A stretch of DNA of 64,000 nucleotides, taken from Nocardia elegans NBRC 108235. GTDB taxonomy: Bacteria > Actinomycetota > Actinomycetes > Mycobacteriales > Mycobacteriaceae. The position numbers were made by a program, and so were the translations under genes. Location of the stretch: assembly GCF_001612845.1 (NCBI RefSeq), contig NZ_BDBF01000001.1, positions 124,001-188,000 on the forward strand, read 5' to 3'. Of the stretch, positions 27,569 to 35,788 are shown piece by piece (positions within the stretch are counted from its first letter, which is position 1; every line of letters starts with the position of its first letter). The notes beneath the pieces were generated by a model, which ran no database searches, was not told where the DNA came from, and was given only the letters and a program-made list of their open reading frames with translations.

Positions 27569-28852
27569 ATGGACCACGTGGGCAGCTTCGAGGCGATCAC
27601 CCCCGGAACGGATCTGCCGCGCTACGCCCGCGACCTCGTGCGCATGCACGACGCGGTCATCGGCGGCGGACAGCCGCCGCTGCGCCCGCGCACGGTGGTA
27701 GCGCGGTCCTGGTCGCGCGTGCTCGCGGCCGGGTTGGCGCCCGATCGGACCAATACCCGCGCGATCCTGCCGCTCGACGAGATCGAACAGCGCCGCCGCA
27801 CCTCACCGCTGCAGGAGGTGATCGGCGATCTGTCGCGCATCCTCACCGGCGTCGCCGACTCCTCGCAGATGATGATGGTCGTCGCCGACGCCGACGGCAT
27901 CGTGCTGTGGCGCTCGGGCGCCGCGCGGGTACGCGGCCGCGCCGACGAACTCGGCTTCCGCGAAGGAGCCACCTGGACCGAAACCACGGTCGGCACCAAC
28001 GCCATCGGCACGGCACTCGCCGAAGCCGTTCCGGTGCAACTGTTCTCGGGTGAGCACTTCGAACAGTCGCAGCATCCGTGGTACTGCACCGCGGCGCCGC
28101 TGCACGATCCGCGCACCGGCGATCTGCTCGGTGTCGTCGATGTGAGCGGCCCGGCGCTGACCCTGCATCCCACCGTGACCGCGCTGGTCAGCGCCGCGGT
28201 GGAGATCGCGCAGGGGCAACTGCTGCACCGCCAATACGAACGATTGCAGCGGCTGCGCGATACCGCCATGCCCACCCTCTCGGCGCTGCCGGGCCCGGCC
28301 CTGGTCATCGACCGGCACGGCTGGGTCGCCCACGCCACCGGGGTGGCACCGGCGCGGCGCATCGCGATACCGAATACCGAACGCGCCGTGCAGGTTCCGG
28401 GACTGGGCCTGTGCATCGCCGAACCGCTGGGCGAGGGCTGGCTGCTGCGCCCCACGACCGGCGACACCCGCATCCGCATGACCCTCGACCTGTCCGGCGC
28501 ACCGGTGGTCCGCAGCACCGGCGGCGAATCCGATTGGCACACACCGCTTTCCCAGCGGCACGCGGAGATCCTGCTGCTCCTGCACCGGCACGGCCGACGC
28601 GGCATGTCGGTCACCGAACTCAGTACGGCGGTCCACGGCGACCCCGACCACGCGGTGGCGATCCGCGCGGAACTCTCGCGGCTGCGCCGCATTCTCGGTT
28701 CGGTGATCGAAAGCCGGCCCTATCGAATCTCGGCGGCGGTGGAATTCACCCTCGAACCGGCCGATCGGGACATCCTCGCCGATTACGCGGCCCGCCGTGA
28801 GGCGAGTACGCCGCCCGAAAATGGCGAGTTTCGAGGGCGCCCCCACGGGTAG
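27569..28852 (+). CDS. GAF-domain transcriptional regulator, paralogue of 22258-23484
   Basis: The 427-residue protein has a GAF-like sensor at about 85-230 (MMMVVADADGIVLWRSGAARV, GTNAIGTALAEAVPVQLFSGEH). A C-terminal winged helix follows at about 320-400 (LSQRHAEILLLLHRHG, AIRAELSRLRRILGSVIESR). It lacks a sigma-54 AAA+ domain. AGGA precedes the ATG. It is divergent from the flavin monooxygenase and probably controls it. The N-terminal RxxVARSWSRVL segment is shared with AcoR-type regulators. Confidence 0.8.
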   Translation: MDHVGSFEAITPGTDLPRYARDLVRMHDAVIGGGQPPLRPRTVVARSWSRVLAAGLAPDRTNTRAILPLDEIEQRRRTSPLQEVIGDLSRILTGVADSSQMMMVVADADGIVLWRSGAARVRGRADELGFREGATWTETTVGTNAIGTALAEAVPVQLFSGEHFEQSQHPWYCTAAPLHDPRTGDLLGVVDVSGPALTLHPTVTALVSAAVEIAQGQLLHRQYERLQRLRDTAMPTLSALPGPALVIDRHGWVAHATGVAPARRIAIPNTERAVQVPGLGLCIAEPLGEGWLLRPTTGDTRIRMTLDLSGAPVVRSTGGESDWHTPLSQRHAEILLLLHRHGRRGMSVTELSTAVHGDPDHAVAIRAELSRLRRILGSVIESRPYRISAAVEFTLEPADRDILADYAARREASTPPENGEFRGRPHG

Positions 28853-28932
28853 GGTCGGAGTATGCGCAGGACGCACTCGTCTGCGGCTGCCGATCGTCGC
28901 GTGGGCCTGGCTGCCGGGGTGACAGCACTCGA

Positions 28933-29721
28933 ATGCGATTCGCCGTGAATACCGTTCCGCCCATCTGCTGGGAGCCGACGGACATCGATCGCTGTGTAGT
29001 GCTCGACCCCGATATCACGCTCGACGCGGTGACGTACCGCCGATTCACCGACGACCTCGTGAAGTTCGTCGTCGAACAGCCCCGCGCGGTCATCGTCCGC
29101 GTCGACCGCATGACGATCGCCACCGAAACCGTCCTCACCGCGTTCACCAGCGCCTGGCTGCGCACCGCGAACTGGCCGGGCGTGCCGATTCTCCTCGTCG
29201 CCGAGGACACCGAACTTCGCCGCCGGCTCGGACGCAGCGCGATCCGCCGGTTCCTCGCGGTGCAGCCGAGCGTCGCCGCCGCCGTCGCCGCGTCGGGTGA
29301 ACCGCCGATCCGCCGCCGGGCCGCCATGACCATGGCGCTGTCCCCGGTCACCGGGCATCGAGCGCGCCGGCTCATCGACGACGTCTGCGCCGAATGGGAC
29401 ATCGCCGAGATCAGCGAGGCCGCGCAGATCATCGCCACCGAATTCATCGACAACGCCGATCTGCACGGCCACTTCACCGGCGTCCCCGATATCGACGTGT
29501 GGCTGGAATATCGCGAAGATCTGTTCACCATCGCGGTCGCCGACCCCGACCCCCGCGAAGCGGTGCTGCGCGAACCGGAACCAGGCTCCGTCGGGCGCCG
29601 ACTGCACGGCCTGCACATCGTGGCGGAGCTGGCCTCGGCCTGGGGATGCGCGCCGCGGTGGCCGACCGGCAAGGTGGTGTGGGCGACGCTGGCGACCGCG
29701 CGGAACCGGCAGGTCAGCTGA
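28933..29721 (+). CDS. STAS-HATPase fusion, anti-sigma/anti-anti-sigma type
   Basis: The 262-residue protein has an N-terminal STAS-like half (about 15-110, VLDPDITLDAVTYRRFTDDL, VIVRVDRM). The C-terminal half is a GHKL ATPase-like domain with an N-box ATEFIDNADLHG, a G1 box IAVADPDPREAV and GRRLHGLHIVAELASAWG. RsbW-type kinases and RsbV-type antagonists are normally separate proteins in partner-switching stress control; here both folds are in one chain. No sigma factor gene is adjacent. Confidence 0.75.
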   Translation: MRFAVNTVPPICWEPTDIDRCVVLDPDITLDAVTYRRFTDDLVKFVVEQPRAVIVRVDRMTIATETVLTAFTSAWLRTANWPGVPILLVAEDTELRRRLGRSAIRRFLAVQPSVAAAVAASGEPPIRRRAAMTMALSPVTGHRARRLIDDVCAEWDIAEISEAAQIIATEFIDNADLHGHFTGVPDIDVWLEYREDLFTIAVADPDPREAVLREPEPGSVGRRLHGLHIVAELASAWGCAPRWPTGKVVWATLATARNRQVS

Positions 29722-30600
29722 CCGCTGCCTCGGGTTCCACCGGCTCCATGAGCAATATCGCACCCGACGGTTTACCGTTGCGGTCGCTGAGCGACGTGCA
29801 GACCACCCGGATCAAACCGCCCGGCCACGCCGGTTGACACTGTCGAGGCGAACCTCGCGCTCATAGGCCGGATCGGACAGAGCGGGCCGTACCACCGGCC
29901 GCAATTCCGCGACCGGCAGGCCGATATCGAGATTGAGCAGATGCTCTCCCGCGGCCTCGTCGGACCGCAGGCCCCACAGATCCTCCACGCCCGCATTCCA
30001 GACCACGATGCGCATCGACGTATCGACCACCGCGACACCCGCGTGCCAGGAACGCATGATCGAGGCGAAGAATTCGTTCACATAGTCGAGTTCGGCACTG
30101 CGCTACCGCAATTCGGTGTTGATCGTCTGCAGTTCGTCGTTGGTCGACTGCGGTTCCTCGTTCGTGGTCTCGAGCTCCTTGTTCGTCGACTGCAGTTCCT
30201 CGTGGGCCGATTCCCGTTGTTCGTTCCACGCTGCCACTCGACATCCTTGACCCGCACCGCACGGCGATCCGCACGCACCCGATCGATATAGCTGCGCAAT
30301 TCCAAAGGGCGATAGGACAATTCGAGATCGCGCAGCGGCCGGCCCACCATCCCGGTCCGACAGGCCGAACAGATGCTTGCCCTGATCGTTGGCGAACACG
30401 ATCACCTCGTCGCGGCCGAGCACCACCTGCGCGACCGGTCCCGTGGAAAAGGCCAGGGCGCACAGGGATTCGATCTGCTCGGTATCGCGGCGGTCGTGCA
30501 CCAGGGTGCGCCCGAACACGGAGCCGACATCGACTCGCGCGGCCGGAAGTTGCGGAATATCCGTCGCTCGAGGGGGCCGGAGCTCTACGCGATCATGCTG
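29714..30600 (-). pseudogene. Remnant of a CheB/CheR-PAS type signalling protein
   Basis: Conserved pieces in order are a PAS-like VLGRDEVIVFANDQGKHLFGL, then VGRPLRDLELSYRPLELRSY, the coiled coil EELQSTNKELETTNEE and DELQTINTELR, a second PAS (HAGVAVVDTSMRIVVWNAG) and an end AILLMEPVEPEAAVS. They lie in different frames with breaks near 30335, 30240 and 29820, plus an in-frame TAG at 30103-30105. The methyltransferase/esterase N terminus is missing. This is a 5'-truncated, multiply damaged gene. Its end overlaps the end of the STAS-HATPase gene. Confidence 0.75.
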
Positions 30601-30759
30601 GGACTGTTTGCCTGTTCACCGCATACCCGGCGAGTGCGAATCGAACCTATTCCCACCCGCAGCGCCGGAATACCTCGCCGCCCGCGGGGTAGGGCGTCCA
30701 GTGACCGGCCCAGCGCCCGCCACGACCACCACATCCGACCCCGCTATCGAGGAGTGAAC

Positions 30760-31070
30760 GTGAAAGCAGTTGTCCGGCACGGTGTCGGCGATATCCGTCT
30801 CGACGTCGTCGACGATCCGAAGATCCAAGAGCCCACCGACGCCATCGTGCAGATCATCTCGTCCGCGATCTGCGGTACAGATCTGCATCTGGTGCGCGGC
30901 ACGATGCCCGGCATGGTGCCCGGAGGCGCAGTGCCCGCACGACACCGTGGGGCGATCTCGATCCCACCCGGTTCAGCACCCAGCACGCCGAACCGCAGTC
31001 GATGATCGATGCCTACGAGGCCTTCGATCTCCGGCGGACCGGCTGGCTGAAAACCGTGGTGCCGATGTAG
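30760..31070 (+). pseudogene. Internally deleted zinc alcohol/formaldehyde dehydrogenase
   Basis: The first about 55 codons match the N terminus of zinc-dependent alcohol dehydrogenases (KAVVRHGVGDIRLDVVDDPK, SAICGTDLHLVRGTMPG). The last about 40 codons match the C terminus of the same family (MIDAYEAFDLRRTGWLKTVV) in another frame. The cofactor domain, roughly 300 residues, is gone. GAGGAG precedes the start. It is a deletion remnant without function. Confidence 0.75.
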
Positions 31071-31208
31071 CTCTGCCGGACTGATCGTCTGCGGCTGCCC
31101 CCGCGCCGGCGCGAAGCGCGGGTGGCTAATGTACGGACAGCTCGTGAGAACCCCCGGTTCACCAACCGAGAGGGCACGAGCGATATCAGGCATCGAGAAA
31201 GAAGAATC

Positions 31209-31721
31209 ATGCGTCACGTCATTCGCGCAGCCGCGATCGCGGTTCTCGCCACATCCGCCACGGTCGGCGTCGCCGCTCCGGCCTTCGCCGAGTCTGGGTC
31301 GCCCGCGACCGCCACGGTCGCGGGCGACCAGGGCACTCCGGCCGATCCCGCCGCCCCCGCCGGTACACCGGTCGACCCGACCACGGAATATCTGAACGCG
31401 TTCGACACCATCGCCGGTGCGTGGGCCAACGACTCCACGGTCGGCCAGGTCGTGGGCACCGCGGCGGGCCTGGCGGTCGGCTGCCCGCTCGGCGCGATCA
31501 CCGGCGGCACACTGACCATTCCGATGCCGGTGCTGACTCCGATCGGCATCGTGGGCGGATGCATTCTCGGCGCGGGCACGCTCGGATTCCTCGGTGGCAT
31601 GGCCGGCGGCATCGCCACCGGCGGCCCGAGCTTGGCGAACGCGGTGGGTGACCAGTACAACTCGCTCCATTCCAAAGGCCTGATCGCACAGTCGATGCCG
31701 GCCGAGAGCAACGCGCGGTAA
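31209..31721 (+). CDS. Secreted glycine-rich protein, copy 1
   Basis: The 170-residue product has a signal peptide (RHVIRAAAIAVLATSATVGV, cleavage near AFA). A Pro/Ala-rich linker follows, then a Gly/Ala-rich hydrophobic region with GTAAGLAVGCPLGAITGGT and GGCILGAGTLGFLGGMAGG. Two cysteines lie within glycine-zipper-like helices, which suggests membrane or cell-wall association. It is paralogous to the next gene (36 bases downstream). This kind of protein is common in Nocardia and has no known function. Confidence 0.75.
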   Translation: MRHVIRAAAIAVLATSATVGVAAPAFAESGSPATATVAGDQGTPADPAAPAGTPVDPTTEYLNAFDTIAGAWANDSTVGQVVGTAAGLAVGCPLGAITGGTLTIPMPVLTPIGIVGGCILGAGTLGFLGGMAGGIATGGPSLANAVGDQYNSLHSKGLIAQSMPAESNAR

Positions 31722-31756
31722 TCGACACTCACCCACCGATCAGAGCGGAAGAATTC

Positions 31757-32479
31757 ATGAAGACCACCACCCGGACCATCGCCGTGTCCACCTTGCTCGC
31801 CACCGCCGTCGTCGCGGCGGCCGGGGCCGCCCAGGCCGATGTCGTCGCTCCGGCACCCGCCGCCCCCGCACCCGTTGCCCCGCAATCGAAGTGGACCAGC
31901 ACCGACCTGGGCCCCGGCATCCGCTACCAGGACGACACGACCACCGGAACCGCGGCCCTGCAGACTCCGCTCGGCGCGGTCGCGGTGCGCCCCGGACAGT
32001 TCGACATTCGTGACGGTGCGGGCAGGACACTGCTGGGAACTCCGATCGAGGTTCCCGCGGCCGCCGATCCCGCCCACCCGACATTGCCGTCCCAGCCCGT
32101 CGCCGGCGCCGTGGAATCGACTGCGGCACAGCCCAGCTCGGTCGCCGATACCCAAATGTCGGATCTCAACCAGGCCGTCGCCGCGGCGGCACCGCACATG
32201 GGTCTGGCGATGGCGGTCGGCGGGATGGCCGGTTCGGTGATCGGCGCGGCCGTCGGCTGCCCCCTGGGTATCGCCACCGGCGGCACCCTCGTCTCCCTCG
32301 CCACCGCCGGCACCATGACCGTGCCCGCGATGGCCGCGGCCTGCCTGGTCGGCGTGGTCGCGGTGGGTGGCCTCGGCGCGAGCGTCGGCGGCGTCGCGGT
32401 CGCCCTTCCGGTCGGAATCGCCGCGGGCACCCAGAAGTACAACCAGCTGCAGGCCGAACACGCGCAGAACGCGCACTGA
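31757..32479 (+). CDS. Secreted glycine-rich protein, copy 2
   Basis: This 240-residue product has a signal peptide (KTTTRTIAVSTLLATAVVAA, cleavage near AQA). A unique middle region with predicted beta strands follows (about 40-130), then a glycine-zipper C-terminal half with GAAVGCPLGIATGGTLVS and AACLVGVVAVGGLGASVGG. The C-terminal half repeats the pattern of the preceding gene, including one Cys per helix pair. The two are probably co-transcribed. Confidence 0.75.
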   Translation: MKTTTRTIAVSTLLATAVVAAAGAAQADVVAPAPAAPAPVAPQSKWTSTDLGPGIRYQDDTTTGTAALQTPLGAVAVRPGQFDIRDGAGRTLLGTPIEVPAAADPAHPTLPSQPVAGAVESTAAQPSSVADTQMSDLNQAVAAAAPHMGLAMAVGGMAGSVIGAAVGCPLGIATGGTLVSLATAGTMTVPAMAAACLVGVVAVGGLGASVGGVAVALPVGIAAGTQKYNQLQAEHAQNAH

Positions 32480-32628
32480 GCCACCGCCGTGCCCGGCCCT
32501 CCGCGCACGCGGCCGGGCACGGCGCCGGACGGCAGGCGACGGCGTGTCGGCGTGACCGGGAGTGGTGTGCGGCGGACAGTGTGCACGACGTCGAGCGGCA
32601 GCAGATCGAGCGGAAGAAGTAAGCACCG

Positions 32629-33777
32629 ATGAGTTTGTCCACCCTGGCCCTGGTGCTGGCGCTCGGGCTGGCGGGACCGCTGCTGGCGTGGCGCGAAGCC
32701 TGGCACATACCCGTGATCGTCGGCGAGCTGCTGGCCGGAATCGTCTGCGGCGTCACCGGATTCGGGGTGCTCGATGCCTCGGATCCGGTATTCGCCTTCC
32801 TGGCCGATATGGGTTTTGCGCTGGTGATGTTCGTCGCCGGCACCCATGTCCCGATTCGCGATCCGCGGATCCGCTCGGCGCTGGGGATCGGTGCCGTCCG
32901 AGCCGTGCTGGTCGGGTCGGCCGCGGCCGTGATCGGCTATCTGCTCGCCGGCTTCTTCGATACCGGGCACGGCGCGATCTATGCGGTGCTGCTCGCCTCC
33001 TCCTCGGCCGCGCTGGTGCTGCCGATCATCGATTCCCAAGGGCTGCAGGGCAGATCGGTGCTCGAACTGACGGCACAGGTGGCCATCGCCGACACCGCGT
33101 CGATCGTCGCGCTACCGCTGGTGATCAACGCGGGTAACGCCGGACGCGCCGCGCTGGGTGCGCTGGCGGTGATCGGCACCGCGGTGCTGCTGTTCTTGCT
33201 GCTGCGGTGGCTGGAACGCTCCGGGCTGCGCCGGCGTGCGCACCGAGTCTCCGAACGCCGCAAATTCGCCCTCGAACTGCGGGTCAGTTTGGCCCTCGTA
33301 TTCGGGATGGCCGCCATCGCCACCCGCACGCACGTGTCGATCATGCTGGCCGGCTTCGCGGCCGGACTGGCCGTCGCGGCAGTCGGCGAACCGCGCCGGG
33401 TGGCACGGCAATTGTTCGCCGCGACCGACGGATTCCTCGCTCCCCTGTTCTTCGTCTGGCTGGGCGCTCGGTTGAATCTGCGGGAATTCGCCGATCGCCC
33501 GCGGTTGATCCTGCTGGGGCTCGCGCTCGGAGCCGGCGCGCTGCTGGTGCATCTGCTCATGCGTCTGCTGGGCCAGCCGGTCACATTCGGCGCGCTGGCC
33601 GCCGCTCAGATCGGTGTACCGGTGGCCGCTGTCACCGTCGGCACCCAGCTGCATGTGCTGCACCCGGCCGAGGCGGCGGCGATGATGCTGGGCGCGCTGG
33701 TGACGATCGTCGCGGCGGCGGTGGCTGCCGCGCTCGCGGCGCGACGGCCGCCGGTGGCGGATCCCGTCGCGCCGTGA
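32629..33777 (+). CDS. Cation:proton antiporter (CPA2 family)
   Basis: The 382-residue integral membrane protein has about 11-12 hydrophobic helices. Helix pairs carry LLASSSAALVLPIID and VAIADTASIVALPLV, a core typical of Na+/H+ exchanger-family permeases (PF00999). It should exchange Na+ or K+ for protons. There is no C-terminal TrkA-N or USP domain, so the protein is short for CPA2. The end is nearly convergent with the methyltransferase. Confidence 0.85.
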   Translation: MSLSTLALVLALGLAGPLLAWREAWHIPVIVGELLAGIVCGVTGFGVLDASDPVFAFLADMGFALVMFVAGTHVPIRDPRIRSALGIGAVRAVLVGSAAAVIGYLLAGFFDTGHGAIYAVLLASSSAALVLPIIDSQGLQGRSVLELTAQVAIADTASIVALPLVINAGNAGRAALGALAVIGTAVLLFLLLRWLERSGLRRRAHRVSERRKFALELRVSLALVFGMAAIATRTHVSIMLAGFAAGLAVAAVGEPRRVARQLFAATDGFLAPLFFVWLGARLNLREFADRPRLILLGLALGAGALLVHLLMRLLGQPVTFGALAAAQIGVPVAAVTVGTQLHVLHPAEAAAMMLGALVTIVAAAVAAALAARRPPVADPVAP

Positions 33778-33784
33778 ACGAGGG

Positions 33785-34591
33785 TCAGGGTTTGTGCGCC
33801 ACCACCGCGAACATGGTCACCGAGAAGTGATAGTCGCCGGTCTCGGCACCGCGCCGGATTTCGGCGAGAACGTAGTCGCGCTGGGCAGCGGTGATCAGCC
33901 CGTCGGCCACACCTCGGTCGGTGACCGCCGTGAACATCGGGAGGATCGACTCGGGTTCCCAGATCACGGCCTCGGAACCGATATCGTCGATCATCAGGCC
34001 GGCGTCGACCAGGCGGCCCCGTAAATGCCTGCCGGAGTTGCGATTCGGACTGTTGGTTTCCATCCGCTGCTGCAACGCCGCGACGACCTCCGGATCACCG
34101 GGATGGAAGATCGCCGTCGACCAGTCGCTGTCGATCAGCACCACCCGCCCGCCCGGTCGCAGCACCCGCGCGATCTCCGCGGTGGCCTTCGCCGGGTCGT
34201 CGAGGTGCTGATAGACCCGCTCACAGCGCACCGCGTCGACGGATGCGTCCGGCAGCGGCAGATCGTAGGCCGATCCCTCGATGAATTCGGCCTGCACGTC
34301 CGCGGCGCGCTCGCGCGCCACCGCGAGCATCGACGGATTCGGATCGATACCGATGGCCCGCCCGGCCGGACCGACCAGAGCGGCCAGCTCCACCACTTCG
34401 GTGCCGGTGCCGGAGCCCACATCGAGGGCGGTTTCGCCGGGTCGCAGCGCCAGCGCGGCGCGCGCCCACTCGCGCATCCGCACCACGCCGGGTAAGGCGG
34501 CCTGATTGTCGAGTATCCGGACGATCAGCTCCTGCTCCGGGTGGTCGACCTGGTCGATGTGGAAGGAAGGAACGCCTCGTTGATCGCTCAC
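33785..34591 (-). CDS. Class I SAM-dependent methyltransferase
   Basis: The 268-residue protein has motif I ALDVGSGTGTEVVELAA, IGIDPNPSMLAVARERA and the post-motif VLRPGGRVVLIDSDWS, as in UbiE/ArsM-like methyltransferases. The substrate is unknown. It lies 21 bases downstream of the TetR gene on the same strand, so the two may form one operon. Confidence 0.83.
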   Translation of the reverse strand: MSDQRGVPSFHIDQVDHPEQELIVRILDNQAALPGVVRMREWARAALALRPGETALDVGSGTGTEVVELAALVGPAGRAIGIDPNPSMLAVARERAADVQAEFIEGSAYDLPLPDASVDAVRCERVYQHLDDPAKATAEIARVLRPGGRVVLIDSDWSTAIFHPGDPEVVAALQQRMETNSPNRNSGRHLRGRLVDAGLMIDDIGSEAVIWEPESILPMFTAVTDRGVADGLITAAQRDYVLAEIRRGAETGDYHFSVTMFAVVAHKP

Positions 34592-34612
34592 CCCGCCAGT
34601 ATGCCCGCGCGA

Positions 34613-35164
34613 TCAGTCGAACAGCAGGTGTGCGGCGTGGGCGAGCACATCCGATCTGCTCTCGCCGGGATGCTCGGCCTTGATCAGGCGATTGGCGATG
34701 ACCATCGAAAAAGACAGCAGCGCAACGGCTTCCACATCCTCGGGTGCGACGCCGGAGTTCCGCAGCAGCGTGCGCAGGTAGTCCATTCTGGCGTTGTCCA
34801 CTTTCCGCAGCCGCGCCTCCACCGCCGGGTCGCGCCGGGCCCAAGCCCGGATGGCGAGATCCAACGGCGTCAGATCCTCGGCGAAGGTCAGCGTCCCCGC
34901 CCGCCGGATCTTGCGCTTCGGATCGCCGCCCTCGCGCTCGACCTGTTCGCGCACATCGTCGACGGCGCGCCGCTCCCAGTCGTCGAGCATCGCCTCGAGT
35001 AGTTCGTCGCGGGAGCGGAACTGCCGGTAGAAGCCGCCGCGGGTCACGCCGAGTTGCGCCGCCAGCGCCTCCACCCGGACCGCATCGGGGCCGAGGTGCT
35101 CCAGCACGGAGAGCCCGGCATCGATCCACGCCTGCCGCGGAGTTCGCACCGGTGGCGCCATCAC
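34613..35164 (-). CDS. TetR-family transcriptional repressor
   Basis: The 183-residue regulator has an N-terminal TetR helix-turn-helix (VEALAAQLGVTRGGFYRQF, residues 31-50). The ligand-binding part is helical and has no recognised family. A perfect 29-bp palindrome lies 48 bases upstream, between this gene and the divergent DUF2867-like gene. Self-repression and repression of that gene are expected. An ATG at 35161 is an equal alternative start. Confidence 0.85.
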   Translation of the reverse strand: MMAPPVRTPRQAWIDAGLSVLEHLGPDAVRVEALAAQLGVTRGGFYRQFRSRDELLEAMLDDWERRAVDDVREQVEREGGDPKRKIRRAGTLTFAEDLTPLDLAIRAWARRDPAVEARLRKVDNARMDYLRTLLRNSGVAPEDVEAVALLSFSMVIANRLIKAEHPGESRSDVLAHAAHLLFD

Positions 35165-35212
35165 GTCCTCCTTCTCGACCGGCTCGATATGCCCTTGATT
35201 AGATCACCCTTC

Positions 35213-35241
35213 GATAGATACAGTACTGTTCTGTATCTATC
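35213..35241. promoter_or_regulatory. 29-bp TetR operator palindrome
   Basis: GATAGATACAG (35213-35223), a 7-base spacer, and CTGTATCTATC (35231-35241) form a perfect palindrome with 11-bp arms. It lies in the divergent promoter of the TetR gene and the 35272 gene. The arms suit a TetR dimer. Confidence 0.75.
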
Positions 35242-35271
35242 GTGCAGTACCGAAACCAGAAGGTTCTCGTC

Positions 35272-35760
35272 ATGTCCGTGCACACTTCCCCCACCGTCCG
35301 CCAATGCGGAATCACCGCCAACCTGCTCGCCCTCACCACCCTGGACGACGTCGTCTACATCGACAGTCACGTGCTGGAAACCCCCGCCGCCACCGCCCGG
35401 ACCGCCGAGCAGTGGGCCCGCGCGATCATGGAGGACGTTCCCGGGGACGTTCGTACGCGATTGCGGGCGGCGTGGGCCGGTATCGAACTCGGCCTCACCC
35501 CCGGCGCGCCGGACACCGTCGCCGGTTGGCGCATCACCTTCTCCGCACCGGAATGCCTTCTGCTGCGGGCCGATTCGGGTCTCGGATTCCACGGCGAACT
35601 GGCGCTCGAGATCCGTGACGGCGTCGTCGCGCTGGCCACCTTCGTGGCCATGCGCGGGACACGCGCGCCGGATGTGTGGTTCGGCGTGGTCCCCGGCCAT
35701 CTGGCGTTCGTGCGCTCACTTCTCGAACGAGCCGGCTGTGCGGAGCCGGCGGCGAGGTGA
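35272..35760 (+). CDS. DUF2867-like protein under TetR control
   Basis: The 162-residue protein has segments ARTAEQWARAIMEDVPGDVR, LGLTPGAPDTVAGWRITF and GFHGELALEIRDGVVALATF. These resemble DUF2867 proteins, SRPBCC-like folds often fused to SDR domains. The role is unknown. AGAAGG precedes the chosen ATG; an in-frame ATG at 35242 lies just past the operator. It is divergent from the TetR gene and its likely target. Confidence 0.65.
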   Translation: MSVHTSPTVRQCGITANLLALTTLDDVVYIDSHVLETPAATARTAEQWARAIMEDVPGDVRTRLRAAWAGIELGLTPGAPDTVAGWRITFSAPECLLLRADSGLGFHGELALEIRDGVVALATFVAMRGTRAPDVWFGVVPGHLAFVRSLLERAGCAEPAAR

Positions 35761-35788
35761 CCGAGCGGTCAGTACCTCGCGACGCGGC

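Noticed and set aside
29714..31070. Insertion of a mobile element in the decayed region
   Set aside because: No transposase, integrase, terminal repeats or target duplication could be found.
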